The notes: generated by a model not told the origin, from the letters alone. A stretch of 64,000 nucleotides of DNA from Christiangramia crocea (GCF_022410465.1 NZ_JAJSON010000009.1:173437-237436), one strand, 5' to 3'; shown: positions 16,759 to 26,134, counted from the stretch's first letter. Translations and numbers: made by a program.

Positions 16759-17280
16759 ATGAGAACCAGGATTCTATTACTGATGCTTATGTTGAGCTTT
16801 GCCGGATGCAATGCTCAGGACAAGGAGAAAAAGAATGATGATCTTAAAACTGAAACTGACAAATCTGCCATCCCGAAAGGCAACTGGAAAGTTGATAAGG
16901 AATTTGATGAAAATGGCAATTTGATCAGTTATGATTCCACTTATGTCTACTCCTATAGTACGGTGGAGGGAGACACTATTTACAACGAAGGTGTTGATGA
17001 AATTTTCAAAAATTTCAGGCGATTCTTTTATAACGAGCAAATGAGCGGTCATTCGGGCTTGATGAATTCCTTTCTAAATGATAGCCTTTATGGGGACCCG
17101 AATTTCTTTGAAGATGACTTTTTCAGCAACCGGATGATGTCCAGACATTTTCAGGAACAGATACGGCAGATGGATTCGATTAGGAATGAATTTTTAAAGC
17201 AACATTATCCTCAGTTATATAAAGAAAACCAACAAAAACTCGTCCCGAGGGAAGAGGGAACTCAAAATGGAAGGATTTAA
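16759..17280 (+). CDS. Small lipoprotein of unknown function
   Basis: A 173-residue protein with a lipoprotein signal peptide ending in LSFAGC, so it should be lipid-anchored and exported. The mature chain is very polar, with DENGNLISYDSTYVYSYS (resembling a short antitoxin-like beta repeat) and a helical C-terminal half ending FLKQHYPQLYKENQQK. I do not recognise the family. It sits between the ligase and helicase of a DNA repair cassette but has its own gap upstream (153 bases) and a strong terminator downstream. It may therefore be an unrelated insertion in the cassette. Confidence 0.8.
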   Translation: MRTRILLLMLMLSFAGCNAQDKEKKNDDLKTETDKSAIPKGNWKVDKEFDENGNLISYDSTYVYSYSTVEGDTIYNEGVDEIFKNFRRFFYNEQMSGHSGLMNSFLNDSLYGDPNFFEDDFFSNRMMSRHFQEQIRQMDSIRNEFLKQHYPQLYKENQQKLVPREEGTQNGRI

Positions 17281-17300
17281 AAAGTTTAATCAAAAACAGG

Positions 17301-17336
17301 TAACCTTCAATATCTAAATTTTGAAGGTTATTTTTT
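17301..17336 (+). terminator. Intrinsic terminator after the lipoprotein gene
   Basis: TAACCTTCAA and TTGAAGGTTA form a perfect 10-bp stem with a 10-base loop, followed by TTTTTT. It lies between the lipoprotein gene and the helicase gene, so these should be separate transcripts unless read-through occurs. Confidence 0.85.
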
Positions 17337-17365
17337 AATTCGGGCTGATTGGCAAAAAAACAGGA

Positions 17366-19834
17366 ATGAACAAAAATGAACTTATTACACTTGCCGAAAA
17401 CTGGTTTGCCGATCAGCACTGGAAACCCTTTAAATTTCAGAAGGATACCTGGGATGCTTATCTTCAAAAGAAGAACGGATTGCTTAATGCGCCAACCGGG
17501 AGTGGAAAGACCTATGCCCTCTGGGTTCCCATTGTTCTGGATCATATAAGGAAGAATCCGGATTTCAGGACAAAGTATAAAAATGGTCTTAAAGCGATCT
17601 GGATCACTCCCCTAAGGGCTCTTTCAGTGGAAATAGAACAGGCGGCCAGCAGGTTTGCAGAAGAGATGGGGACCCGGTTCACCGTTGGAATAAGAACAGG
17701 AGACACTTCTCAAAAAGAAAGGGCTGCACAGAAAAAATCAATGCCCGATCTGCTTATTACCACTCCCGAAAGTTTACACCTCCTGCTCTCTTCCAAGAAT
17801 TATCAAAAGACTTTCAAAGACCTGCAGGCTATCGTGATAGACGAATGGCATGAACTGCTAGGAACCAAAAGAGGTGTTCAGGTGGAACTCGGGCTTTCAA
17901 GGCTTAAGACCATTGCAAAAGATCTCAGGATCTGGGGAATTTCGGCGACCATTGGAAATCTTCAGCAGGCACGGGAAGTCTTGCTTGGTCCGGAGTCTGA
18001 GGCGCTTAAGAATTCGGTAATGATAAAGGCTAAACTGAAGAAAAAAATAGATGTCAGGTCCATCATTCCGGAGAAGATGGAAAAGTTTCCCTGGCGTGGG
18101 CATTTGGGACTACACCTGATAGATGAGGTAGTGCCTATCATCAAAGGATCGAAGACCACGCTCTTATTTACAAATACCCGCTCACAGTGCGAGATCTGGT
18201 TTCAGAAGCTGATGCATAAATATCCTGAATTTGCCGGAGAGGTAGCCATGCACCATGGAAGTATAAATAAGGAGACCCGGCTGTGGGTTGAGCAGGCGAT
18301 AAGGAATGAAAGTTTGAAAGCCGTGGTTTGTACTTCGAGTCTGGACCTGGGAGTGGATTTTGCCCCTGTGGAAACCATTGTGCAGATAGGCGGGCCAAAA
18401 GGAGTGGCACGTTTTCTTCAGAGAGCCGGCCGTAGTGGTCATCAGCCAGGGAAGGTGAGCCTTATTTATTTCCTGCCTACCCATGCCATTGAGCTCATCG
18501 AAGCTTCGGCCCTTCAGAAAGCGGTGGAGAAAAAAGCCGTGGAAGACAGGGTGCCATACCTGATGAGTTTTGATGTGCTGGTCCAGTATTTAAATACCCT
18601 GGCGGTTTCAGATGGATTCTATCCCCGCGAGATCTTCCCTGAGATAGCTTCAACTTTCTGCTTTCAGGGGATTACTGAAGAGGAGTGGAGGTGGGTCCTG
18701 AACTTCATTACCAAAGGAAGCCAGAGCCTTCAGGCCTATGATGAATATAAAAAAGTAGAAATAGAAGAAGACGGGCGGTTCAAAATAAACAATCGTGGAG
18801 TGGCCATGCGCCATCGCCTTCAGATAGGCACGATAGTTAGTGACGCCATGCTGAGCGTAAAGTATATGAAGGGAGGTTATATCGGGACTATTGAAGAATG
18901 GTTTATCTCGAAACTAAATCCTGGTGATGTTTTCACTTTTGCTGGCCGTAATCTTGAGCTGGTAAGGATAAAGAACATGCAGGTGCTGGTGAGGAAATCT
19001 TCAAAGAAGACTTCTAAGGTGCCCAGCTGGATGGGCGGGCGAATGACATTCTCGGCTCAGATGAGTGAATTGCTCAGGGAAGAAATGTATACGGCTGCAA
19101 CCCTTAGAAAAGGAGAAAAGAGAACAAGGGAACTTTCAGCCCTTGCCCCGATCTTCAAAAGACAGAAGAAGGAATCGGTAATCCCCAAAAATGATGAATT
19201 CCTGATAGAAACCTTTAAAACAAGAGAAGGTTATCATGCAGTATTCTATCCTTTTGAAGGCAGGTTTGTTCATGAAGCTTTGGGAAGTTTACTGGCATAC
19301 AGGATCAGTCTTTTATCGCCAATAAGTTTTTCCATCGCTTTTAATGACTATGGATTTGAACTTTTATCAGATCAGCCTATCGATATGCAGCAGGTGATAG
19401 ATAATGATCTTTTTAGTGCAGAATACCTGATGGATGATCTTTACAAAAGTCTCAATGCAACCGAAATGGCCAGGAGGAAGTTCAGGGATATTGCCGTGAT
19501 CGCCGGACTCGTTTTTGCCGGTTATCCTAATAAACTTGTGAAAAGCAAACACCTTCAGTCTAATTCGCAATTGCTGTTCAGTGTATTCAGGGATTATGAG
19601 GATGATAACCTGCTTTACCGTCAGGCATTCAGGGAAACATTCGAACATCAACTGGAAGAAGTACGTCTAAGACTTGCCCTGGAAAGGATCGCTAACCAGG
19701 AAACAGTATGGAAGGAATGTGAAAAACCTACTCCTTTTTCATTTCCGATAATTACAGACAGGTTGCGGGAGAAACTCTCTTCAGAAAAACTGGAAGACAG
19801 GATAAGAAGAATGCTTCAGCAGTTAGAAAAATGA
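17366..19834 (+). CDS. Ligase-associated Lhr-type DEXH helicase
   Basis: An 822-residue superfamily 2 helicase of the Lhr-core type, an ATP-driven 3'-5' translocase that unwinds RNA:DNA and DNA duplexes. Visible features are Walker A APTGSGKT (Lys48), motif II DEWH (159-162), motif III SATIG, motif V-like SSLDLGVDFAPVE and motif VI QRAGRSGHQPG, followed by the winged-helix and Lhr C-terminal regions. It belongs with the MBL exonuclease and ligase upstream, but a lipoprotein gene and terminator separate them. Its stop codon directly abuts the stop of the convergent gene (TGATCA, 19832-19837). Confidence 0.93.
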   Translation: MNKNELITLAENWFADQHWKPFKFQKDTWDAYLQKKNGLLNAPTGSGKTYALWVPIVLDHIRKNPDFRTKYKNGLKAIWITPLRALSVEIEQAASRFAEEMGTRFTVGIRTGDTSQKERAAQKKSMPDLLITTPESLHLLLSSKNYQKTFKDLQAIVIDEWHELLGTKRGVQVELGLSRLKTIAKDLRIWGISATIGNLQQAREVLLGPESEALKNSVMIKAKLKKKIDVRSIIPEKMEKFPWRGHLGLHLIDEVVPIIKGSKTTLLFTNTRSQCEIWFQKLMHKYPEFAGEVAMHHGSINKETRLWVEQAIRNESLKAVVCTSSLDLGVDFAPVETIVQIGGPKGVARFLQRAGRSGHQPGKVSLIYFLPTHAIELIEASALQKAVEKKAVEDRVPYLMSFDVLVQYLNTLAVSDGFYPREIFPEIASTFCFQGITEEEWRWVLNFITKGSQSLQAYDEYKKVEIEEDGRFKINNRGVAMRHRLQIGTIVSDAMLSVKYMKGGYIGTIEEWFISKLNPGDVFTFAGRNLELVRIKNMQVLVRKSSKKTSKVPSWMGGRMTFSAQMSELLREEMYTAATLRKGEKRTRELSALAPIFKRQKKESVIPKNDEFLIETFKTREGYHAVFYPFEGRFVHEALGSLLAYRISLLSPISFSIAFNDYGFELLSDQPIDMQQVIDNDLFSAEYLMDDLYKSLNATEMARRKFRDIAVIAGLVFAGYPNKLVKSKHLQSNSQLLFSVFRDYEDDNLLYRQAFRETFEHQLEEVRLRLALERIANQETVWKECEKPTPFSFPIITDRLREKLSSEKLEDRIRRMLQQLEK

Positions 19835-20350
19835 TCAGTCCTTTAATTGGTTTTCGAGATAATGCCTCACAAGTTCCGTGGTAACTCCAAAAGCTATATG
19901 TGCGAAAAGCTCATTCATCTGCATTCTCAAAGGAACTTCGGTGGGTTTTGGTTCGAGTCCCAGTATGGGTAAAGAAGTCTCATGAGTTGACGCCCAGGTA
20001 GTGGCTCCAAAGATCACTCCGTCCATGGGTCTTAAACCATGCCTGTCTTTTTTGCCATAACCGTATGCGGCACCAAGTGATCCACCAACCGGAAGACTTA
20101 CCAGCTGCTCGGCCAGAGCTTCATTTTGAGTGCTGATTGGTGTGCCGGTGATCTTGGTAGAAAGATCATCAACAATTTTGATCTGTGCAGATCTCTGTTC
20201 AATATTTCTGACGGGAAGAAATTGCTCAATCAGGCTTTTAACTGCCGTGCCTGCAAGACCACCTACAAAACCGCAGATCAAACTACGGCCTGTTTTGGAA
20301 ATATAGGAGTCACTTTTCAGAAGGCTGTTCATGCTCATAATCTGTTTCAT
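19835..20350 (-). CDS. DUF1440/YagU-like membrane protein (tentative)
   Basis: A 171-residue protein with glycine-rich hydrophobic segments (SLICGFVGGLAGTAVKSLIEQF near residue 21 and SLPVGGSLGAAYGYG near 90) and the later GVIFGATTWASTHETSLPILGL. This pattern is like the DUF1440 (YagU) inner-membrane family, associated with acid stress in Escherichia coli, but the match is from memory and only moderate. Several Met codons lie near the start (20350, 20338, 20332), so the exact start is uncertain. It is a single gene, convergent with the helicase. It takes the place where the fourth gene of the repair cassette would be expected. Confidence 0.6.
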   Translation of the reverse strand: MKQIMSMNSLLKSDSYISKTGRSLICGFVGGLAGTAVKSLIEQFLPVRNIEQRSAQIKIVDDLSTKITGTPISTQNEALAEQLVSLPVGGSLGAAYGYGKKDRHGLRPMDGVIFGATTWASTHETSLPILGLEPKPTEVPLRMQMNELFAHIAFGVTTELVRHYLENQLKD

Positions 20351-20430
20351 TTTAGCCTAATAAAACTATTTATTCATCAGGTTATCTCCAATCATTTAAC
20401 AAGTATTTGGCATTGCTCATTCAAAATCGA

Positions 20431-20438
20431 TATTTTTG
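20431..20438 (+). promoter_or_regulatory. -7 box directly before the nitrilase-family gene
   Basis: TATTTTTG, a full TAnnTTTG match, with only three bases between it and the ATG at 20442. Transcription should begin at or next to the start codon, giving a leaderless mRNA. Confidence 0.6.
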
Positions 20439-20441
20439 AAC

Positions 20442-21224
20442 ATGAGCAAGAAATTAAATATCGCCTTTATTCAGGCTAATCTTCATTGGGAAGATCCTGA
20501 AGCCAACAGAAATCTTTTTTCAGAAGAAATCGATAAGATCTCTGATAGTGTAGATCTCATTATCCTACCTGAAATGTTCACCACAGGTTTTAGTATGAAT
20601 GCGGAAAAGTTGGCTGAACCTACTAAGGGAAAAACCCTTGAGTGGTTAAAGGAAAAGGCAAAAGCAAAAGATGCCGCAATTACCGGGAGTGTGATTATTG
20701 GCGAAGATGGAAATTATTATAACCGCTTGTTTTTTGTTTATCCTGATGGTTCTTATAAGCTTTATGACAAGAGGCACACTTTCACTCTGGCGAAAGAGGA
20801 TCAAACTTATACGGGGGGTAAAGAACGCCTGATTGTTGAGTTTAAGGGCTGGAAGATCTGTCCGTTGATCTGTTATGATCTTCGCTTCCCGGTTTGGGCC
20901 AGGAATACTGAAGACTATGATCTTTTGATATACGTTGCGAACTGGCCGGAGAAAAGAGTGAACGCCTGGGATGCTTTACTAAAGGCCCGGGCGATTGAGA
21001 ATATGTGCTACTGCGTTGGCCTTAATCGTACCGGTGGAGACGGCGATGGTTATGTTTACAATGGACATTCTGCTGTGTACGACGTGCTGGGGAATGAACT
21101 TACGGACCTTAACAGGGAAGATGAATTTATTGCCGAAATAACTTTGGATAAAAACAGTCTTTATGAGACAAGGAACAAGCTGAAATTCCTTCAGGATCGG
21201 GATAGGTTTAATCTAGAATTATAG
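20442..21224 (+). CDS. Nitrilase-family amidohydrolase (omega-amidase-like)
   Basis: A 260-residue carbon-nitrogen hydrolase with the Glu-Lys-Cys triad: Glu44 in LPEMFTTGF, Lys110 in YDKRHTFTL and Cys144 in ICYDLRFPV. The overall sequence, including ANWPEKRVNAWDALLKARAIEN, is closest to the YafV/omega-amidase group, which hydrolyses 2-oxoglutaramate and 2-oxosuccinamate. I use ATG 20442 rather than TTG 20436, which overlaps the -7 box. The last 17 bases overlap the end of the convergent lipoprotein gene. Confidence 0.9.
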   Translation: MSKKLNIAFIQANLHWEDPEANRNLFSEEIDKISDSVDLIILPEMFTTGFSMNAEKLAEPTKGKTLEWLKEKAKAKDAAITGSVIIGEDGNYYNRLFFVYPDGSYKLYDKRHTFTLAKEDQTYTGGKERLIVEFKGWKICPLICYDLRFPVWARNTEDYDLLIYVANWPEKRVNAWDALLKARAIENMCYCVGLNRTGGDGDGYVYNGHSAVYDVLGNELTDLNREDEFIAEITLDKNSLYETRNKLKFLQDRDRFNLEL

Positions 21225-22812
21225 CCTGGTTGATATCCCAGTTGGCCCTTACTTCCAGAGTATCTGAAAAATATTTGATCTGTTCTGGTTGTCTCTTTTT
21301 CAGATAATTTCCGGTATCCCATTTTCGGTTTTTATTTCTGTCAAAGATCACTCTTACAAGGAAATTTCCCGGCCTTAAGAATTGAAAATTGAAATTACCG
21401 GAACTTTCAGAATATTGTTCTGCCAGCACCTTTCCTTTAGTGTCAGTTAGCTGTACGATAATCGGGAAAGACTCTATATTCTGAAAATTAAGGATTATGG
21501 TTCCGTAATCTGACAATGCCTTGGTTCTGACATTTTGGACAAGGGTGTCATTGGTCTCTTCAAAGAGATCGGTAATCGCTCCGGGTAGAGCAGTGATTTG
21601 ATATCTGTTGGCCGGAGTTTTTTCGAATTCTACCAGGATCTCATTCCGAATAGGATCAAATAATGTTGTAAATGGAACCTCTGCTGAATCCTGATCAAGA
21701 ATATTCACCAGATCTTCCCGGTAATCAATAATAGGGGTATTAGCCTTGAATTTGAAATTCTCGTTCATTCCGCCACCTTCGGTAGAGATATCGAGTGAAT
21801 CCCGGTCCAAAGTACTCAGTCTGGCGTAAAGGGTGTCACGTGTCTTTGGAGTTGCTACTTCAAATGAAAGGCTATCAGATTCCGGTTTGATATTATACCA
21901 GTAATAAAGGGTATCGGTCTCTGCATTTTTAACTACTCTGGACCGAAATCCTTCGGGTTTTGGGTTGAGCAGGTTGATGGAAAGGCTATCGAGATCAGGG
22001 CTGCCTTCATATCCAAAAAGAATCTGATTTCCTTTAAAATAGGCTGGCCTTTTAGGATCGAATTCAAGTTCTTCCTTGAAGACAGTTATTTCGTATGTGC
22101 TATCGGTAGGAATGGTTATATTTTGTGGAATGAATCCTATTTTCTCACTTTTAGGATTATAAAGATAATTGGAATTCTTATCCATGATACCTACCATTCT
22201 GTAGGTTCCCTCCTTAAGATTTTCAAGTGAAAATGTAAAAGTACTATCCTGGGAATAAGTCACATATCTTGGGGTTTCTTTAAATATTATGGAATCGGTA
22301 TAGGAGGTGTCTACTTCATAAAGCATTACCGTCACCGGTTGCGCGGGAGCTTTGAGACTGGCATCTTTCACCTTTCCTGAAACACTAAGCGAGTCGATAT
22401 AATCTCCGGTTGAAAAAACGTATTTGAAATAATTAAAAGGATTTCCTTCGTTGTTATCTACAATACTTTTTCCGAAGTTAATGGTGTAGGTTGTGTTTTC
22501 TTCCAGGGTATCAGAAATCTCAATTTTCACATCTTTTCTGGCCGTTCCTAAAGGCATGATGTTAGGTTTGGGATTCATGGGAGGAGAAATTATGATCTGC
22601 TGTTGAGGCTTGTCCAGCTTTATATATTCATCAAAAAAAATCCTTATTTCCTCTGCATCAAAATGAATAGTGTAATTCTCGGGATTCGCCCTGATGAATT
22701 CTGGTGGTTCTTCGTCTCTGGGACCTCCTTCAGGCATTCCCTTTTTCGCACATTGCACTAAAGTAAAGAGCAGGAAAAAGACAATTATAAAACCGGGTAC
22801 CTTTTTTATCAT
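21208..22812 (-). CDS. Ig-like (Big_5) domain lipoprotein
   Basis: A 534-residue exported lipoprotein with signal peptide and lipobox LVQC at about residue 21. The first mature domain (RANPENYTIHFDAEEIRIFFDEYI) is a bacterial Ig-like Big_5 domain. The rest is beta-rich, with phrases such as GTYRMVGIMDKNSNYLYNP and a final FLVRVIFDRNKNRKWDTGNY, a calcium-binding-like turn typical of Bacteroidota surface proteins. It is probably anchored to the outer membrane. It lies upstream-to-downstream after comF with a 58-base gap. Its 3' end overlaps the nitrilase gene by 17 bases. Function is unknown. Confidence 0.85.
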   Translation of the reverse strand: MIKKVPGFIIVFFLLFTLVQCAKKGMPEGGPRDEEPPEFIRANPENYTIHFDAEEIRIFFDEYIKLDKPQQQIIISPPMNPKPNIMPLGTARKDVKIEISDTLEENTTYTINFGKSIVDNNEGNPFNYFKYVFSTGDYIDSLSVSGKVKDASLKAPAQPVTVMLYEVDTSYTDSIIFKETPRYVTYSQDSTFTFSLENLKEGTYRMVGIMDKNSNYLYNPKSEKIGFIPQNITIPTDSTYEITVFKEELEFDPKRPAYFKGNQILFGYEGSPDLDSLSINLLNPKPEGFRSRVVKNAETDTLYYWYNIKPESDSLSFEVATPKTRDTLYARLSTLDRDSLDISTEGGGMNENFKFKANTPIIDYREDLVNILDQDSAEVPFTTLFDPIRNEILVEFEKTPANRYQITALPGAITDLFEETNDTLVQNVRTKALSDYGTIILNFQNIESFPIIVQLTDTKGKVLAEQYSESSGNFNFQFLRPGNFLVRVIFDRNKNRKWDTGNYLKKRQPEQIKYFSDTLEVRANWDINQAIILD

Positions 22813-22870
22813 AGCCGAAAACTGAAAACTTTTAGCAAAGAAACAATTATTTTGAATTACAACGCAAAGC

Positions 22871-23551
22871 TTAATCGGTAATTGCCATTGTGGCTACACT
22901 AAGTTGCACTCCGGGAATTTCCAGAAGTTTATGTGCACAGGCTTCCAGGGTTGCCCCGGTGGTCACCAGATCATCAACGATCAGGATATGTTTATTGGCG
23001 GCTTTTTCCGTATTCTGAAGATCCAGTGTTTCTTCAAGTTTCCCCCAGCGTGATAAACGGTCTTTCAGGGTCTGCGACTGGGTAGAACTGATCTTTAGCA
23101 GTATGTCGTCATGATAACTGGCATTGATGGCCCTGGCTATTTCCTTCCCGAAGTCTTCCACCTGGTTGAAGCCTCTCTGTTTTAATTTGATTTTATGGAT
23201 GGGGACCGGGATAACAATATCAACATCCTGATATTCCTCAATTGAAGAAAGCTCTTCTCCCAGCCATTTACCCAAGTAGCTGCCAATCTCGCGATGGCCC
23301 CTGTACTTGAGATCATGGATAAGGTGCTGTACCCCTGCCTTTTTACGGAAGTGCATCAAGGCAGTTGCATTCTTTATCTTTACACGGCCATAAAATACTT
23401 TTTTTACAGGGTTCTCGTTATGAAGATGGTAACTTGTTACCGGAAGGTCGTGAAGGCAGGAAGTGCAGATGATATGTTCGTTTTTCAGCAATTCAGCTTC
23501 ACAAATGTGACAGGCTGCGGGGTAAAGAAGATTGATAAAATCGTGAAACAT
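22871..23551 (-). CDS. ComF family phosphoribosyltransferase-like protein
   Basis: A 226-residue ComF/GntX-type protein. The N-terminus has a four-Cys zinc site (CHICEAELLKNEHIICTSC, about residues 15-33), and the C-terminal half is a type I phosphoribosyltransferase domain with the PRPP motif ILIVDDLVTTGATLEAC. Family members help bring single-stranded DNA into the cell during natural transformation or scavenge DNA. No other competence gene is nearby. It is divergent from the coiled-coil protein gene at 23610, with a 58-base AT-rich gap. Confidence 0.92.
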   Translation of the reverse strand: MFHDFINLLYPAACHICEAELLKNEHIICTSCLHDLPVTSYHLHNENPVKKVFYGRVKIKNATALMHFRKKAGVQHLIHDLKYRGHREIGSYLGKWLGEELSSIEEYQDVDIVIPVPIHKIKLKQRGFNQVEDFGKEIARAINASYHDDILLKISSTQSQTLKDRLSRWGKLEETLDLQNTEKAANKHILIVDDLVTTGATLEACAHKLLEIPGVQLSVATMAITD

Positions 23552-23609
23552 TTGTTAAGGGCTTGTAACTTACCTTTTTAAACATATAAATTTACAAACT
23601 AAATTACTT

Positions 23610-24494
23610 ATGATGACAGAAAAGAAAAACAATACCGCATTGAAGGTTTTAACCGGTATTCTTGCTGTAGCCCTGGTTGCACTTAGTATTTATACCATTA
23701 AATTCTATAATGAGGAAAAAGAAAATAAAGAGATTCTTCAGAAGGAGAAAGCTGTGATCGAAGACGAACTCAATGAGCTTATCATAAAATATGATGAGGC
23801 GATTGAGGAAAATGAGATCATGGACCAGGATCTTGTGAATGCGAGAGATCGTATTTCAAGATTACTGGATTCTGTTAAGGATAATGAGGCTAACCTGGTT
23901 CTTATTTCAAGATATCGAAGGGAAATTGGCAATCTTAAGGCTGAAAAGGACCGTCTTTTCAGAGTGGTTGACAGCCTGAGTGCACAAAACCAGATGTTGA
24001 CAACCTCTTTAGACAGTACCAGTATGGCCCTTGAGGAGCGCACCAAGCTATCTGATTCATTAAAGACAACCAATCAGAGTCTTTCAACAAAGGTTGACAA
24101 GGCCTCCAGGTTGAAGGTGACAAGCCTTTCGGGAAGCGGTGTGATTGTAAGGAACAGTGGAAAGCTGGTTGAAAATGACAATAACAGAAGAGTGGACCAG
24201 ATTAGGACCTGCTTTACCATAACTGCAAATGACCTTGCCGAAGCTGGTGAAAAAAACATGTATGTGCAGGTTTATAACCCTGAAAATGAGCTGGTTGGAG
24301 ATGAGATTGTGGTGCAGCATGAAGGTGGAACCATGGTCTATAGTGCAGCATCCAAAGTATATTATGAGAATGAGGAACTCGATGTTTGTATCCTGGCAAA
24401 TACAATAGAAGATAGATTACTCGAGGGTAATTATAAGGTGTATGTATATAATGATGCACTTCTTCTGGGAACGGCAAGTTTTAGTCTGGATTAA
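23610..24494 (+). CDS. Membrane-anchored coiled-coil protein
   Basis: A 294-residue protein with a short N-terminal cytoplasmic stretch, one membrane helix (VLTGILAVALVALSIYTI, about 14-31), a long coiled coil (about 35-170, rich in Glu, Lys and Leu) and a C-terminal beta domain (about 175-294) with paired Cys (RTCFTITAN and DVCILANT). I know it only as a conserved flavobacterial protein next to comF and glyS. It may be an envelope scaffold with the coiled coil spanning the periplasm. There is no catalytic motif. Two Met codons start the chain; I use the first. Confidence 0.8.
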   Translation: MMTEKKNNTALKVLTGILAVALVALSIYTIKFYNEEKENKEILQKEKAVIEDELNELIIKYDEAIEENEIMDQDLVNARDRISRLLDSVKDNEANLVLISRYRREIGNLKAEKDRLFRVVDSLSAQNQMLTTSLDSTSMALEERTKLSDSLKTTNQSLSTKVDKASRLKVTSLSGSGVIVRNSGKLVENDNNRRVDQIRTCFTITANDLAEAGEKNMYVQVYNPENELVGDEIVVQHEGGTMVYSAASKVYYENEELDVCILANTIEDRLLEGNYKVYVYNDALLLGTASFSLD

Positions 24495-24514
24495 ACTTAA
24501 ATTATAATTTGAAG

Positions 24515-24552
24515 GCCGCCTTGATATATTTCAGGGCGGTTTTTTTATTTTT
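24515..24552 (+). terminator. Intrinsic terminator before glyS
   Basis: GCCGCCTTGA pairs with TCAGGGCGGT (loop of about 6 bases, one G-T pair), followed by a T-rich run from 24540. The T-run overlaps the glyS -7 box. Confidence 0.8.
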
Positions 24553-24553
24553 G
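24546..24553 (+). promoter_or_regulatory. -7 box directly before glyS
   Basis: TATTTTTG, a full TAnnTTTG match, four bases before the ATG at 24558. It is embedded in the T-run of the preceding terminator, so termination of one transcript and initiation of the next use the same bases. Confidence 0.55.
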
Positions 24554-24557
24554 CGCC

Positions 24558-26105
24558 ATGGCAAAACAAGAAGATCTTTTTAAGAACGTAATATCCCATG
24601 CAAAAGAGTATGGGTACATTTTCGCATCTAGTGAAATCTATGACGGTCTCAGTGCCGTTTACGATTACGGGCAGAACGGAGCTGAATTAAAGAATAATAT
24701 CAAGGAATACTGGTGGAGGAGCATGACACAGCTGCATCAGAATATCGTTGGTCTGGATGCCGCTATCCTGATGCATCCAACTACCTGGAAAGCTTCCGGT
24801 CACGTGGATGCCTTTAACGATCCGCTTATAGATAATAAGGATTCCAAGAAAAGGTACAGGGCCGATGTGCTTGTGGAAGATCATGCGGAAAAACTTTTGC
24901 AAAAGGCTGAAAAGGAGATCGCAAAAGCCAAAAAGCGTTTTGGAGATGATTTTGACGAAGAAATGTATAAGGAGACGAATCCAAGAGTTAAAAGATATCT
25001 TGGTGAACGTAAAGAGATTCTTGAGCGTCTGGCAAAATCACTAACTAATGAAGATCTGGCTGATGTTAAAGCACTTATAGAAGAACTGGAGATCGCCGAT
25101 CCAGAAACCGGTTCCAGGAACTGGACAGAAGTAAGGCAGTTCAACCTTATGTTCGGAACCAAGCTGGGGGCTTCTGCTGAATCAGCTACTCAATTATACC
25201 TGCGTCCTGAGACAGCCCAGGGAATCTTTGTGAATTTTCTGAATGTTCAGAAAACGGGACGGATGAAGATCCCATTTGGGATAGCGCAGATAGGGAAAGC
25301 TTTCAGAAACGAGATCGTAGCCCGACAGTTCATATTCAGGATGCGTGAATTCGAACAAATGGAAATGCAATTCTTTGTACGTCCGGGGGAAGAACTGGAA
25401 TGGTATGAGAAATGGAAAGAAACACGCCTTAAATGGCATAAATCTCTTGGACTCGGTGAAGAAAATTATCGTTTGCATGATCATGAGAAACTCGCGCATT
25501 ACGCTAATGCCGCGGCAGATATAGAATTCGATTTTCCTTTTGGATTCAAAGAACTGGAAGGGATTCACTCAAGAACCGATTTTGACCTGAAGGCCCATGA
25601 AGAATTTTCAGGTAAAAAATTACGTTTTTATGACCCGGAACTTAAGGAGAACTATGTGCCTTACGTGATAGAAACGTCTATTGGTCTGGACAGAATGTTC
25701 CTCTCAGTACTTTCAGCAACATTAAAAGAAGAAGAGCTGGAAGATGGAAATACGAGGACCGTACTTAAGTTGCCGGCTGTACTTGCACCTACCAAGGCTG
25801 CAATTCTACCTCTGGTAAAAAAGGATGGTTTGCCGGAAATGGCACAAAAGATTGTAGATGAGCTTAAATGGGATTTCAAGGTTCAGTATGATGAGAAAGA
25901 TGCGATTGGTAGAAGATACCGTCGCCAGGATGCTGTAGGAACTCCGCTATGTATAACTGTAGATCATGAGTCACTTGAAGATAATTCAGTCACTGTTAGA
26001 TTCCGTGATTCTATGGAACAAAAAAGAGTTCCGATAACCGAGCTGGAGTCTATTATCAGAAAGGAAACAGATTTTAAGACCTGGATGAAAGATTTTGCTG
26101 AATAA
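24558..26105 (+). CDS. glyS: Glycyl-tRNA synthetase, dimeric type
   Basis: Charges tRNA-Gly. The 515-residue single-chain enzyme is the alpha2 type related to eukaryotic and archaeal forms, not the alpha2beta2 GlyQ/GlyS tetramer. The N-terminus has GYIFASSEIYDGLSAVYDYG and HPTTWKASGHVDAFNDP. Motif 2 is RNEIVARQFIFRMREFEQME, motif 3 is around ETSIGLDRMFLSVL, and the anticodon-binding domain fills the last ~110 residues. Gene symbol usage varies (glyS or glyQS). A hairpin with the arms AAGAAAGGCAAT / ATTGCCTTTCTT follows the gene. Confidence 0.96.
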   Translation: MAKQEDLFKNVISHAKEYGYIFASSEIYDGLSAVYDYGQNGAELKNNIKEYWWRSMTQLHQNIVGLDAAILMHPTTWKASGHVDAFNDPLIDNKDSKKRYRADVLVEDHAEKLLQKAEKEIAKAKKRFGDDFDEEMYKETNPRVKRYLGERKEILERLAKSLTNEDLADVKALIEELEIADPETGSRNWTEVRQFNLMFGTKLGASAESATQLYLRPETAQGIFVNFLNVQKTGRMKIPFGIAQIGKAFRNEIVARQFIFRMREFEQMEMQFFVRPGEELEWYEKWKETRLKWHKSLGLGEENYRLHDHEKLAHYANAAADIEFDFPFGFKELEGIHSRTDFDLKAHEEFSGKKLRFYDPELKENYVPYVIETSIGLDRMFLSVLSATLKEEELEDGNTRTVLKLPAVLAPTKAAILPLVKKDGLPEMAQKIVDELKWDFKVQYDEKDAIGRRYRRQDAVGTPLCITVDHESLEDNSVTVRFRDSMEQKRVPITELESIIRKETDFKTWMKDFAE

Positions 26106-26134
26106 ACAGGTTATTAATATTTTATGAATTTTTT

